64,000 bases of DNA from JAFGGG01 sp964634205 (GTDB lineage: Bacteria; Spirochaetota; Spirochaetia; SZUA-6; RPPD01), in assembly GCA_964634205.1 (NCBI GenBank), contig CAZWKE010000012.1, positions 1 to 64,000 on the forward strand, in the 5' to 3' direction. Positions 35,633-45,240 of the stretch are shown piece after piece. Under the pieces are notes generated by a model. The model had not been told where the DNA came from. It was given only the letters and a program-made list of their open reading frames with translations, and searched no databases. Both the position numbers and the translations under genes were made by a program. How positions within the stretch are numbered: position 1 is the first letter of the stretch; every line of letters starts with the position of its first letter.

Positions 35633-36337
35633 TTATTCCAAATAATCTTTCAACAACCATTTATATGATGAAGGAGAGAATGGTTCGGTACTTTTACTTG
35701 GTTTTTCGGCAAGGAGTGTCAGTCCAATCTGGAGATCGTCTATCAGCCATTGGTCTTTGTTTTTTACCAGGTATATCTCTCCCTCAGCCACATTTTTCCC
35801 CTTGAATAAACGGACATTGACACTCATCTCCTGATCTTTATCTTCAACGGCCTGACCTATCCTGAAATCATCGGGAACCAGTCCCTGTTTAAGAGGATAC
35901 GAAAGCGAACGTTCGAGCTCGGTCTGCATATCCGGTTTTATAAGCTCACGCCGTATGGTCTTCTTGCCTAAAGCGGTAAGAAATTCCTTAACTGTCGCCG
36001 CCGCTTTGATTTTATTTAACTGCCCGGTTAATACATCCTGTAATGGGCCTATTTTAAAGTCCCTGGGCACAATACGCTGCTGCGGATCCAGGGCAAACCG
36101 ATCGGAAGTATCGGAAACCGTTCTGGGTATCGGAGGCGGATTTTCCTCCGTTTTTTCTTGCTTCGGCTGTAGTTCGATTGTTCTCTTTGCCTGTTGTGCG
36201 GTCTCGGTGTTTTTTCCCGGTGTGGTTGCGACAACAGGATTCGGCTTTTGTGTAGAAGTGGATGTCTTCTGCTGTCCGCAAGAAGGAATAAGCAGTATGG
36301 CGGAAAGAAGAAACAGCATTATATAAAGATACTTCAT
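35633..36337 (-). CDS. lipoprotein with Thr/Pro-rich linker
   Basis: A 234-residue lipoprotein: leader MLFLLSAILLIPSCGQQ, with Cys20 as lipidation site and Ser before it. A disordered linker rich in Thr, Gln, Glu and Pro runs to about residue 75, then a folded alpha/beta domain (about 85-234) including MSVNVRLFKGKNVAEGEIYL and DQWLIDDLQIGL, resembling the NTF2/DUF4878-like type of periplasmic domain; I cannot name it with confidence. Its promoter contains a perfect palindrome (36350-36368). Divergent from the outer-membrane protein pair. Confidence 0.7.
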   Translation of the reverse strand: MKYLYIMLFLLSAILLIPSCGQQKTSTSTQKPNPVVATTPGKNTETAQQAKRTIELQPKQEKTEENPPPIPRTVSDTSDRFALDPQQRIVPRDFKIGPLQDVLTGQLNKIKAAATVKEFLTALGKKTIRRELIKPDMQTELERSLSYPLKQGLVPDDFRIGQAVEDKDQEMSVNVRLFKGKNVAEGEIYLVKNKDQWLIDDLQIGLTLLAEKPSKSTEPFSPSSYKWLLKDYLE

Positions 36338-36343
36338 ATAGTA

Positions 36344-36372
36344 TAAGTACCAAAACCTGCGGTTTTGGTCAA
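36344..36372 (-). promoter_or_regulatory. promoter for lipoprotein 35633-36337
   Basis: On the minus strand: TTGACC (36372-36367), a 17-base spacer, then TACTTA (36349-36344), 6 bases before the ATG at 36337. The spacer is exactly the palindrome described next. Start of transcription would fall at or near the ATG, and no ribosome site is seen. Confidence 0.45.
36350..36368. promoter_or_regulatory. perfect palindrome, candidate operator
   Basis: CCAAAACC-TGC-GGTTTTGG: 8-bp arms and a 3-base centre, with no mismatch. It fills the -35/-10 spacer of the lipoprotein promoter and lies 32 bases upstream of the -35 of the divergent outer-membrane protein promoter. It is not followed by a T-run useful as a terminator for any neighbouring gene. 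Best read as a dimeric repressor site. Confidence 0.6.
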
Positions 36373-36399
36373 ATGCATTTTAAATAAGAATTGCCGCGC

Positions 36400-36428
36400 T
36401 TGACTTTTATTGTATTGCTGTTTAGAGT
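36400..36428 (+). promoter_or_regulatory. promoter for outer-membrane protein pair
   Basis: TTGACT (36400-36405), 17 bases, TAGAGT (36423-36428). The ATG at 36445 follows by 16 bases without a ribosome site. This promoter supports 36445 as the start rather than the earlier in-frame TTG at 36391. Confidence 0.5.
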
Positions 36429-36444
36429 AACTTTCACCAACAGC

Positions 36445-38175
36445 ATGAAAAAGAAAATAATCTTTTACACAATTATATTTTTTTGTGTTTTGCTCACGTC
36501 TTTTTTTGGTGAATCATGGCTCATACCGTTAGACAGCCTTATGTATAAGCAGGCCGAAGAGCTTTTCATTTGTGCAGGCATGGTGCCCCCCCTGGAGGAG
36601 CTGCCGCTTGTGGCCGATGAGCTGAAGGCCGGACTGAATAACCTGGCCAAAATCTCCGCAGATCCGGTCATTGTCGAACGCGCAAATGAATTAAATGCCG
36701 ACATCGCCTTACCCTTTCCGGTTTTTTCCCCGCTGTTGGAGCTTGGATTCAGTGCACAATCCGAATCTGAAAAACTCCGCCACCTGATTGTAACCTCCGT
36801 ATATGATCATACAAACACACCCCCTACCTATGTCGGTTCAGACAGGGATATCCTGGATTTTACTGCAATGTATGAGATCAACGAACTGCCGTCGGTCATC
36901 AAAGCCGGATTCATTGCCCAGGCCGCGGGATTCTCACTGTTGTTTGCCCCTGAGATTCGTGAAACAACCACCGGGCTGCTTGATAAGAACAACCTGATAA
37001 ATATTCCCTTGGATCTCACCGAGATTAATTATTACAGCCTGCCGTTTCGCGGCATCGCGGCCTATTACAGCCCCCCGTTTGAGATCCGGCTGGGAAGGGA
37101 CAAACTGAAACTCGGCCCGAGCAGGTGGTGCGGGCTGACCCTCAACAGCTACATGCCGTATTACGATTACATCAAGGCACGTTTTTTTGTCCCCGGCTTT
37201 TCTTTTTCGGCATATATGATCAATCTTAATCCGATTATTACAAGTAACGAAAGCGATTACCTGAACTCCCTGACCACGGCTGAATATAAGAAACTTGAGC
37301 CGAACGGACCGAAAAACGGTGATCCGTATGTGGACCGGTTCAAAAACCTGGTACTAAGCCGGGCCACCTTTACCCCCTGGCAGTGGCTTTCATTCACCTT
37401 TACGCAATGCAATCTGATCGGGGGAAGACCGCCGGAGATTTCCGATTTTAATCCGCTGTTGGTGTTTCACAATAATTTTGACGAGGGAACCTACAGTGTC
37501 CCCGTTTCACTGAGTTTGACCTGTGTCCCTTATAAAGGCATCAGGTTGTACGGAGAGTTTTATTTCTATGATGCCCCGGCAGGAGATGAAACGGTGGCAA
37601 CGGAAAATCCACTGGCTGTTGCGTATCAGGTGGGGTTTACCGTGTTGTCCAATCCGTTTTTCAGCCTGGGACCGGGAAGGTTCCGTCTGGACGCGGAGTT
37701 CAGTTACGCCGATCCATGGACCTATGGAAAAGCCTATGATCTGCGTAAGTTTACTTCTCGGTTCGTCTATGTTGAGTCGTTCGTCGGACGCTATTGGGTG
37801 GATTATCCGCTTGGTTTTTACCTGGGCCCGGATGTCGTCGACCTCCACTTCAGCCTGGCCTACGGCATACCCGGGACATGGGAAGCCGAGCTGCATTGGA
37901 ACACCACGGCCAAGGGCCAGGTAGACATGTACGGCTGGGGTGCGGACAACGATTATTATCATATCGGGGAGACGGGATATGCCCTGGGCTTTGCGCCCAG
38001 CGGGACCGTAACCTGGACAAACAGCCTTACCGTCTCCGGCTACTATGTGGTGAGTCCCGGGGTAACCATTTCGGCCTGGTACCGGCTGACCCATATGAAA
38101 AACCGTTATAATATTGCCGACCAAGGGCGGTTTTATAATTACGCCGGAGTGTCCGCCGTCTGGAAAATATATTAA
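36445..38175 (+). CDS. outer-membrane beta-barrel protein, Wzi-like layout
   Basis: About 576 residues. A signal peptide (KKKIIFYTIIFFCVLLTSFF) ends near Gly-Glu. About 130 residues of mostly helical periplasmic sequence (SLMYKQAEELFICAGMVPPL) precede a beta-barrel rich in Tyr, Trp and Phe and ending in Trp-Lys-Ile-Tyr. The segment TPWQWLSFTFTQCNLIGGR is shared with the next gene (TPWNWFEFGILQSVVFGGR), so the two are paralogues. The layout of short helical N-domain plus large barrel resembles Wzi-type capsule proteins, a tentative link. First gene of a likely two-gene operon. Confidence 0.75.
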   Translation: MKKKIIFYTIIFFCVLLTSFFGESWLIPLDSLMYKQAEELFICAGMVPPLEELPLVADELKAGLNNLAKISADPVIVERANELNADIALPFPVFSPLLELGFSAQSESEKLRHLIVTSVYDHTNTPPTYVGSDRDILDFTAMYEINELPSVIKAGFIAQAAGFSLLFAPEIRETTTGLLDKNNLINIPLDLTEINYYSLPFRGIAAYYSPPFEIRLGRDKLKLGPSRWCGLTLNSYMPYYDYIKARFFVPGFSFSAYMINLNPIITSNESDYLNSLTTAEYKKLEPNGPKNGDPYVDRFKNLVLSRATFTPWQWLSFTFTQCNLIGGRPPEISDFNPLLVFHNNFDEGTYSVPVSLSLTCVPYKGIRLYGEFYFYDAPAGDETVATENPLAVAYQVGFTVLSNPFFSLGPGRFRLDAEFSYADPWTYGKAYDLRKFTSRFVYVESFVGRYWVDYPLGFYLGPDVVDLHFSLAYGIPGTWEAELHWNTTAKGQVDMYGWGADNDYYHIGETGYALGFAPSGTVTWTNSLTVSGYYVVSPGVTISAWYRLTHMKNRYNIADQGRFYNYAGVSAVWKIY

Positions 38176-38199
38176 ACAATAATATGGAGGAAGAATCCG

Positions 38200-39843
38200 A
38201 TGAAGCGCCTGTGTCTTTTTCTGTGCCTTGTTCTTGCGGCACAATCCGTACTCTGGTCCCAAGTGGTGTCCGATCCGAACGATTCACTGTATACCTGGAT
38301 CAGCATCTGGCAGGAAAAGGGCTATACGCGCAACCTGCCCCTGCTGCGGCCGTATCCCATTCAACTGGTAAAGAAAATCTTACAGGAGGTGAGTGAGCGT
38401 GCTCCCGCAGCGGACGCGGCCCGCGCCAAGCTTTATCTGCAAAAGATCGATGTAACCGTAGGAGACAAAATCCCCGGCAGAAGCATACCCGCTCCGCTGT
38501 CGTTTTCCCTGGAGAACACCTCCTGGACGACCTTTTCCGAGCTGCGGACCGACGCCCTGGCCTCACTGATCATCCAGGGGGTGTTAAGCGACATTGTCAC
38601 CTTTTCCGGTGAACTGGCCTGGGGCGGTCTGGCCCAAAGCAGCGGGTTTTACGGACCGGAATGGCTGAATATCAGCGACGAATCCATGTCCGGCGGCGGA
38701 AACGAGGAGATCTTCGGGGTACGGATGTGGGCCAAAAACATCGGTGTGGGCGGATTGGCCGTCGGGACCCCGGACCTCTATTTCCAGGCAGGAATGATGC
38801 GCGGGTCCTTCGGCCCCTTCTTTGAGAACGGCGCGGTTATCGGCCCCCAGGCACCGGCGGCCGGGCATTTCTCCCTGGCCTATATCACCGACTGGATCCG
38901 GGTTTCTTCCATACTGATGGTGGTACAACCCAAATATATCAGTAACGATACGACAGGGGTGGGGGACCCGTTTGATTCGGCGTACGAGAAGTACCTGGTT
39001 ATCCATTCCTATACTTTTACCCCGTGGAACTGGTTCGAGTTCGGCATTCTCCAGTCCGTGGTCTTCGGCGGACGCTTTAACCCGGTGTACCTGCTGCCCT
39101 TTGCCCATATGTTCTTTGCCCAGCAGATGTACGGTGATGACGACAGCTCGCTGTTGGGATTGTTTCTGGTGTTCAAACTCCCGTTTGATCTGCGGATCAA
39201 GGGGCTTTGTTATATCGATGATTTCAACACCGATACCTTTTTCGGCACGGACGGTCGCAGCGGCTTTTTAAGCCTTGACAATGCCCAGAACAAGGTGGCC
39301 CTCCAGGCCGGCATCACCTGGACACCGGACATGCAGGTATTAAAGCGCATCAGTTTGGACTACCTGATGGTCACCCCCTATACCTACACGCACCATGATA
39401 ATGCGCTCGGCGGGGGCATGAGCATGTTTTCCTATACCCACCTGGGTGAGGGCATCGGGACCATCCTGGAACCGAACTCCGACCAGATAACCCTGGAGGT
39501 GTTTCTGCAGCCCGAGCCCTGGTATTCGGTTGATCTGAAAGGACGCTTTGCCCGCCACGGGAACGCCTCGGACGGGTATACCACGGGTGACGGGTCTTAT
39601 TATGATACCGGGTATAACGGCAGCGACGCCACCTTTATCGGCCCGGCGCGTTTTTTGACCCAGGACGTGCTTGAATACGTGTTTCAGCTTGGGTTTCAGC
39701 TGGGATTTGAGTTTTCACTGGACTGGGTCGAGATGGAATGCGGTGCGGGGTATATGTTCGAGTACGTGCACAACAAGGACCTGATCGAGGGGAAAAAGGA
39801 GTTCAACCATTTCCTGAATTTATTTCTGAGGTTTACAATTTAA
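38200..39843 (+). CDS. outer-membrane beta-barrel protein, paralogue of preceding gene
   Basis: A 547-residue exported protein, 24 bases downstream of its paralogue, with GGAGGAAG before the ATG. The signal peptide ends near Val-Leu-Trp-Ser-Gln. The N-terminal helical region (DSLYTWISIWQEKGYTRNLP, then LLRPYPIQLVKKILQEVSER) matches the domain type seen before barrels in Wzi-like proteins. A large aromatic-rich barrel follows and ends Leu-Arg-Phe-Thr-Ile. Function unknown; possibly glycan or lipid related. clpB starts 74 bases on from its own promoter. Confidence 0.78.
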   Translation: MKRLCLFLCLVLAAQSVLWSQVVSDPNDSLYTWISIWQEKGYTRNLPLLRPYPIQLVKKILQEVSERAPAADAARAKLYLQKIDVTVGDKIPGRSIPAPLSFSLENTSWTTFSELRTDALASLIIQGVLSDIVTFSGELAWGGLAQSSGFYGPEWLNISDESMSGGGNEEIFGVRMWAKNIGVGGLAVGTPDLYFQAGMMRGSFGPFFENGAVIGPQAPAAGHFSLAYITDWIRVSSILMVVQPKYISNDTTGVGDPFDSAYEKYLVIHSYTFTPWNWFEFGILQSVVFGGRFNPVYLLPFAHMFFAQQMYGDDDSSLLGLFLVFKLPFDLRIKGLCYIDDFNTDTFFGTDGRSGFLSLDNAQNKVALQAGITWTPDMQVLKRISLDYLMVTPYTYTHHDNALGGGMSMFSYTHLGEGIGTILEPNSDQITLEVFLQPEPWYSVDLKGRFARHGNASDGYTTGDGSYYDTGYNGSDATFIGPARFLTQDVLEYVFQLGFQLGFEFSLDWVEMECGAGYMFEYVHNKDLIEGKKEFNHFLNLFLRFTI

Positions 39844-39848
39844 ATAAT

Positions 39849-39877
39849 TTGACCATTTTCGCCCATTTTACTATATT
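39849..39877 (+). promoter_or_regulatory. sigma70-type promoter of clpB
   Basis: TTGACC (39849-39854), exactly 17 bases, TATATT (39872-39877). The clpB ATG is at 39918, with a short leader. I see no CIRCE palindrome and no sigma32-like element. Confidence 0.65.
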
Positions 39878-39917
39878 CGGTACAAGAAATATATAACAAA
39901 AATCGAGGATAGGCTTC

Positions 39918-42494
39918 ATGAGAGTAGATAAACTTACCCTGAAAGCACAGGAAGCCCTGGAAACTGCCCAGTCCCAGGCTCATCGCTATAATCATGCCCT
40001 GTTGGATACCGAGCACCTCCTGTTTGCGCTGGTGACCCAGCGCGACGGCGTGATCATTCCGCTGTTGGAGCGGCTGGGGGTTCCCAAGGACCGGCTGCAG
40101 GCTGAGGTGGAGAAACTGCTTGCGGCCAAACCAAAGCAGTACGGTGAAACCGCCCAGATCTCGCTTTCACCCCAGGCAAACAATGTACTGTACAAGGCTG
40201 AGGATGAAGCCGCCAAACTTAAAGATGAATATGTGAGTACCGAACACCTGTTCATGGCGCTGCTTGACGTTCCCGGTGACAGCAGGAACCTGCTGGAAAA
40301 GTCCGGGGTAACGCGGGAGGCGGTACTCAAGGTGCTGCGGGAGATCCGCGGCAATCGTACGGTGACCGACCAGAGCCCTGAGGACAAGTACCGGGTGCTG
40401 GACCGCTACTGCCGTGATCTGACCGACCTGGCCCGCAAAGGCAAGCTTGATCCGGTCATCGGCCGGGATGAGGAGATCCGCCGCATTATGCAGGTGCTCT
40501 CACGCCGCACAAAAAACAATCCCGTGCTGATCGGTGATCCGGGTGTGGGAAAGACCGCGATTGTGGAAGGACTTGCCCGCAGAATCATCAACGGCGATGT
40601 GCCGGACTCATTAAAGAACAAAAAGGTGCTGGCTCTTGACCTGGGTGCGCTGGTGGCGGGGGCAAAGTTTCGCGGGGAGTTTGAGGAACGTCTGAAGGCG
40701 GTCATAAATGAGATTGTCGAATCCGAAGGCAGGATTATCTGTTTCATCGATGAGCTCCATACGCTGGTGGGGGCGGGCAGTGCCGAGGGTGCCATGGACG
40801 CGTCCAACCTGTTAAAACCGGCCCTGGCGCGCGGCGAACTGCGGGCCATCGGTGCCACAACCCTTGATGAGTACCGCAAAAATATCGAAAAAGATCCGGC
40901 CCTGGAACGCAGGTTTCAGCCGGTATACACGTCCGAACCGTCTGTCGAGGACACGGTGGCCATCCTGCGCGGTTTAAAGGAACGCTATGAGGTGCATCAC
41001 GGCGTGCGTATTATGGACGAAGCGCTTATCGCCGCGGCCGTACTCTCCAACCGCTACATTACCTCCCGTTTTCTGCCGGACAAGGCCATCGACCTGATCG
41101 ATGAGGCCGCCAGCAGACTGAAGATGGAGATAGAAAGCCAGCCCACGGAGCTGGACCAGATACAGCGGAAAATCCTGCAGTTGAATATCGAAAAGCAGGC
41201 ACTGTCCAAGGAAAAGGACGAGGGGTCACGGGAAAGATTGCAAAAGCTGAGTGAGGAGCTTGCCGTCCTTGAAGAAAAACGCAAGACCATGCAGCTGCAG
41301 TGGCAGAACGAAAAAAAGGTCATTCAGGAGATTCGCGGTTTGAAACAGAACCTGGAAGAGCTCCATACCCAGGAGGCACGCTGCGAACGGGAAGGCAACC
41401 TGGCCAAGGCCGCGGAAATCAAGCACGGGCGCATCCCGGAAACCGAGAAGATGCTGGAGGAAAAGACCAGGAAGATCGACGCACTCCAGGGTAAGAGTCG
41501 TCTACTGCGCGAGGAGGTAAGCGAGGAAGATATCGCCAAAATCGTCTCGCACTGGACCGGCATTCCCGTATCAAAGATGCTGACATCGGAAAAACAGAAA
41601 TTGTTAACGCTGGAGGAGGTATTGGGCGCCAGGGTGGTGGGGCAGGAACGCGCCATCCAGGCGGTGGCCGATGCCATCCGCCGCAACCGCGCGGGAATCT
41701 CCGACGTCGACAGGCCCTTCGGTACCTTTATTTTTATCGGCCCTACGGGTGTGGGAAAGACCGAATTGGCCAAAACCCTGGCCTCGTTTTTGTTTAATGA
41801 TGAGAAGGCCTTAAAGCGCATCGATATGAGTGAGTATATGGAAAAACATTCGGTGTCCAGGTTGATCGGTGCTCCTCCCGGCTATGTCGGGTATGAGGAA
41901 GGCGGCCAGCTCACCGAAGCGGTACGCCGGCGACCCTACTCGGTAATCCTGTTTGATGAGATCGAGAAGGCACACCCCGACGTGTTTAACGTTTTGCTGC
42001 AGGTACTTGACGAGGGCAGGCTGACGGACGGTCAGGGCAGGGTGGTGGACTTTCGTAACAGCATCATCATTATGACCAGTAACCTTGGTTCGGAGCTTAT
42101 CCAGAAAGCGGCCAAGGTGGAGGACGTGAGCGCGGCCATAAACGAGTTGCTCAAGGCAACCTTTAAACCCGAATTTTTAAACCGTATAGACGAGGTCATT
42201 ACCTTCAACCGCCTCAGCAAGGCGGACATTCTTAAGATCGTACACATCCAGCTTGTCGGGCTGAAAGAACGGCTTAAGGAGCAGAAGCTGGATATCAAAG
42301 TGACCAAACAGGCTATTGAATACCTGGCCGAACTGGGATACGATCCATTGTACGGTGCCAGACCCTTAAAACGGGTGATTCAGAACAAGGTGCAGAACGC
42401 TGTGGCCAAAAAAATCCTGTCGGGTGAGGTGAAGGAAGGCGACACCGTGATTATTGAGCGGGTAAAAGACGATTTCGCGGTAAAAAAGGCATAA
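39918..42494 (+). CDS. clpB: ATP-dependent disaggregase ClpB
   Basis: Hexameric AAA+ chaperone that rescues aggregated proteins with DnaK. Full length, 858 residues: double Clp-N domain (1-145), first AAA+ ring with Walker A GDPGVGKTAIVEG and GAKFRGEFEERLK, the coiled-coil middle domain (about 405-525, Glu/Lys/Gln-rich) that distinguishes ClpB from ClpA and ClpC, and second AAA+ ring with GPTGVGKTELAKTL and the pore loop GYVGYEEGGQL. No IGF/IGL loop of ClpP partners is seen. Own promoter at 39849. The end is followed by about 107 bases before argG. Confidence 0.97.
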   Translation: MRVDKLTLKAQEALETAQSQAHRYNHALLDTEHLLFALVTQRDGVIIPLLERLGVPKDRLQAEVEKLLAAKPKQYGETAQISLSPQANNVLYKAEDEAAKLKDEYVSTEHLFMALLDVPGDSRNLLEKSGVTREAVLKVLREIRGNRTVTDQSPEDKYRVLDRYCRDLTDLARKGKLDPVIGRDEEIRRIMQVLSRRTKNNPVLIGDPGVGKTAIVEGLARRIINGDVPDSLKNKKVLALDLGALVAGAKFRGEFEERLKAVINEIVESEGRIICFIDELHTLVGAGSAEGAMDASNLLKPALARGELRAIGATTLDEYRKNIEKDPALERRFQPVYTSEPSVEDTVAILRGLKERYEVHHGVRIMDEALIAAAVLSNRYITSRFLPDKAIDLIDEAASRLKMEIESQPTELDQIQRKILQLNIEKQALSKEKDEGSRERLQKLSEELAVLEEKRKTMQLQWQNEKKVIQEIRGLKQNLEELHTQEARCEREGNLAKAAEIKHGRIPETEKMLEEKTRKIDALQGKSRLLREEVSEEDIAKIVSHWTGIPVSKMLTSEKQKLLTLEEVLGARVVGQERAIQAVADAIRRNRAGISDVDRPFGTFIFIGPTGVGKTELAKTLASFLFNDEKALKRIDMSEYMEKHSVSRLIGAPPGYVGYEEGGQLTEAVRRRPYSVILFDEIEKAHPDVFNVLLQVLDEGRLTDGQGRVVDFRNSIIIMTSNLGSELIQKAAKVEDVSAAINELLKATFKPEFLNRIDEVITFNRLSKADILKIVHIQLVGLKERLKEQKLDIKVTKQAIEYLAELGYDPLYGARPLKRVIQNKVQNAVAKKILSGEVKEGDTVIIERVKDDFAVKKA

Positions 42495-42536
42495 ATCGTT
42501 TTTTTGCGCTTATATAAAATAAAATTTACCAGTACA

Positions 42537-42581
42537 TTGACAAGACTTCCCACATACTATACCCTGTGTATTTTCTATAAT
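42537..42581 (+). promoter_or_regulatory. argG promoter region
   Basis: Contains a perfect TTGACA (42537-42542), TATACC after 15 bases, and a perfect TATAAT at 42576-42581 which lacks a good -35. Two overlapping promoters are possible; which is used cannot be decided. AAGGGAG precedes the argG ATG at 42602. I see no convincing ARG box. Confidence 0.4.
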
Positions 42582-42601
42582 CAGTATCAAGGGAGTACAC
42601 T

Positions 42602-43714
42602 ATGGACGTATCCGTAAAAGATGTTTTGCAGAAAATAGAATCAACCCCTATTCCCAAGGTAAAGAAGTGCGCGATCGCCTTTTCCGGCGGTCTGGACAGC
42701 ACCCTGGGCATAGAGCTGCTGCGACGTGTCTATAAGGTCGATGAAGTCATCGCGATTTCCGTTGACGTGGGCCAGGGTGAGGAGGAGATCCGGATGGGCA
42801 GGGACCGGGCCAAGCAGTTGAACCTTGACCCGATTGTAATTGACGCCCGTGATGAGTTTACCGAGGTCTGGCTGAAAAAAGCCATCTGGGCGAACTCGGA
42901 TTATAACGGCTATCCGGTTTCTACTTCCATGACACGCCAGTTGATCGCCCGTATTGTAGCGCAGAAGGCACGGGAGCTGGGTTGCGACAGCCTGTTGGAG
43001 GGTTCCACGGGCCGGGGAAACGACCAGTATCGCATGCATAATGTGTTCAAATATTTCGCACCCGAGTTGGAAGTACTTGTTCCGGTTCGGGATTTTGATC
43101 TGACGCGGGGTCAGGAGCTTGCGCTCTGTAAAGAGTGGGGCGTCCCCGTTGAGGAGTTTATCACCGGCGGTGATGATAAGACCATGTGGTGCCGTTCAAT
43201 CGCCTCGGGAGCGGTAGATCTGAACCAGGAGCTTCCCCCCTCCATTTGGATGTGGCTGACCGTGGCCGAAAAGGCTCCTGATAAGCCCGAAACCATTGAG
43301 CTGACCTTTGAACAGGGGATTCCGGTGGCGGTTGACGGCAAACGAATGAAACTGGCCGAGCTGGTACCGCACCTTAACAAAATCGCGGGCAGGAACGGGA
43401 TCGGATACATCGATATCTTTGAGGACGGCATCATGGACCTGAAAAGCAGGGAAATCTATGAGGCGCCCGCGGCACATCTGATTTTAATGGCAAAACGTGA
43501 TCTGGAAGGGGCCTGTCTTTCCAAAGAGGAACGGCAGTTCAAAAAGATGGTCGATGCCAAATGGGCCTATATGGTATACCACGGCGAGTGGTTTCATCCT
43601 CTGAAAGCAGACCTGGACGCGTTTATCGAACAGAGTCAGAAGGTGGTCTACGGTGTCACAAAGGTGAAGTTGTATAAAGGAAACATGGAGATTGTATCAC
43701 GCAACCGGCCGTAC
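42602..43714 (+). CDS. argG: argininosuccinate synthase, 3' end lost in gap
   Basis: Condenses citrulline and aspartate with ATP in arginine synthesis. 371 codons are visible, ending at the N run. ATP-binding AFSGGLDSTLG (about 27-37), STSMTRQLIARIVAQKA, and EGSTGRGNDQYR are all intact. The visible end (VKLYKGNMEIVSRNRPY) is the conserved late strand, so roughly 30-40 C-terminal residues are missing. argH follows beyond the gap in the same direction, a common argGH order. Incomplete because of the assembly, not a pseudogene. Confidence 0.95.
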
Positions 43715-43814
43715 NNNNNNNNNNNNNNNNNNNNNNNNNNNNNNNNNNNNNNNNNNNNNNNNNNNNNNNNNNNNNNNNNNNNNNNNNNNNNNNNNNNNNN
43801 NNNNNNNNNNNNNN
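43715..43814. other. assembly gap (100 N)
   Basis: Exactly 100 N. The missing argG 3' end and argH 5' end together need more than 240 bases, so 100 is a placeholder length rather than a measured one. Confidence 0.97.
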
Positions 43815-45050
43815 ATCGGGATTCTTACTGCGGCGGAGAATAACGATTTAAAAAAAGAGCTGCTTTCCATTATCGAACTTGTGACACAAGGCCGGTTTGT
43901 GATCAAAGCCGCTGATGAGGACTGCCATACGGCCATAGAGAATCATCTTGTAGACAAGCTCGGTGATGCCGGAAAAAAGATTCACACCGGCAGATCTCGC
44001 AACGATCAGGTCATTGCCGCCCTGCGTCTCTATGCACGGGATTTCCTGCAGCGCTTTCGTAGCTCATGTACCACGATTGTCGGCTCGCTACTGGAGTTCG
44101 GACGCCGGCACCGGGACATTCCCATGCCGGGGCGGACTCATATGCAGATTGCCATGCCCTCTTCGGTAGGCCTGTGGTCGCTTGCCTTTGCCGAACAATT
44201 GACGGACGATCTGGAGCTTGTGGATACGGCGTATAGGTTGAATGATATGTGCCCGCTGGGCTCAGCGGCAAGCTACGGCGTGCCGCTGCCGCTTAACAGG
44301 GAGATGGTCGCCGAACTGCTGGGTTTTTCCAGACTGCAAAATAATGTGTTGTACGTCAACAACAGCCGGGGCAAGATCGAATCTATTATTTTGGATTCAC
44401 TGGAGCAGGTACTGCTTACCTTAAGTAAACTGGCACAGGATCTGATCCTGTTTTCCATGCCCGAATTCGGCTACTTTACCCTGCCGCGTGAATTGTGTTC
44501 GGGCAGCAGTATCATGCCGCAGAAAAAAAATCCCTGCGGGCTGGAACTGGTACGCGCCAAGGCCGCGACAGTGTCTGCACATTCCATGCAGATTAAAAAT
44601 ATCATCAAGGCACTCCCTTCCGGGTATAACAGGGATTTTCAGGAAACAAAACCACCGTTTATTCGCGGGGTCAATACCGCACTGGCCTGTGTGGAGGTTA
44701 TGAACCTGTCCATCCAAAAGCTTACGGTAAACAGGGAAAAGCTGTTACAGGGATTTATCCCGGAGATCTACGCAACCGATGCCGCTTTGGATCTGGTGAA
44801 AAAAGGCATGCCCTTTCGGGACGCTTACAAACAGATCGGGCTGCACCTGGATGAACTGGGGAAATATGATCCTGTGCAGATCATACATGCCAAGAAATCC
44901 AGCGGTAATACCGGTAATTTATGCAGTGAGAAAACAGAAAAAACACTACAGCGTAAAATAAAACAATATGCGGAAGAGCACGCAAAAGTTGACAAGGCAT
45001 TAAGCGGACTCCTGGGCACCAGGCCGGTACTGTATAAAATGATTTTTTAA
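43815..45050 (+). CDS. argH: argininosuccinate lyase, 5' end lost in gap
   Basis: Cleaves argininosuccinate to arginine and fumarate. 411 residues are visible; about 50 N-terminal residues lie in the N gap. HTGRSRNDQVIAALRLYARD, a conserved Thr-His region (PMPGRTHMQIAMPSS), and the superfamily signature GSSIMPQKKNPCGLE with the catalytic Ser are present. The reading frame is open from the first base after the gap. C-terminus complete (stop 45048-45050). Confidence 0.95.
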   Translation: MGILTAAENNDLKKELLSIIELVTQGRFVIKAADEDCHTAIENHLVDKLGDAGKKIHTGRSRNDQVIAALRLYARDFLQRFRSSCTTIVGSLLEFGRRHRDIPMPGRTHMQIAMPSSVGLWSLAFAEQLTDDLELVDTAYRLNDMCPLGSAASYGVPLPLNREMVAELLGFSRLQNNVLYVNNSRGKIESIILDSLEQVLLTLSKLAQDLILFSMPEFGYFTLPRELCSGSSIMPQKKNPCGLELVRAKAATVSAHSMQIKNIIKALPSGYNRDFQETKPPFIRGVNTALACVEVMNLSIQKLTVNREKLLQGFIPEIYATDAALDLVKKGMPFRDAYKQIGLHLDELGKYDPVQIIHAKKSSGNTGNLCSEKTEKTLQRKIKQYAEEHAKVDKALSGLLGTRPVLYKMIF

Positions 45051-45240
45051 CTATTGCTTCTTGACGTGAGTGTTTTTGTTATGATAAGCTCTCCCTACGT
45101 TCATTATAAAAAGGCAACCAAAACATGCTGATTAGCAGAGTCTTTTAAGTATGATGCTTGTTGGATTCGTAAGAGATACACTGGAAAATTATTATTGGCT
45201 ACGGTGTTAGAGAACCGGCTGTTATTTGAAGGAGGGTTAT

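Noticed and set aside
42602..43843. argG reading through the N run to a stop at 43843, and a frame from 43692 joined across the N run to argH
   Set aside because: Codons across N are meaningless; argG is visible only to 43714 and argH only from 43815.
45051..45240. Intergenic stretch checked for a tRNA or riboswitch
   Set aside because: No T-loop GTTCGANNC with matching acceptor arms; only a 4-bp hairpin (TGCT/AGCA at 45125-45136). A TTGACG at 45061 has no well-spaced -10.
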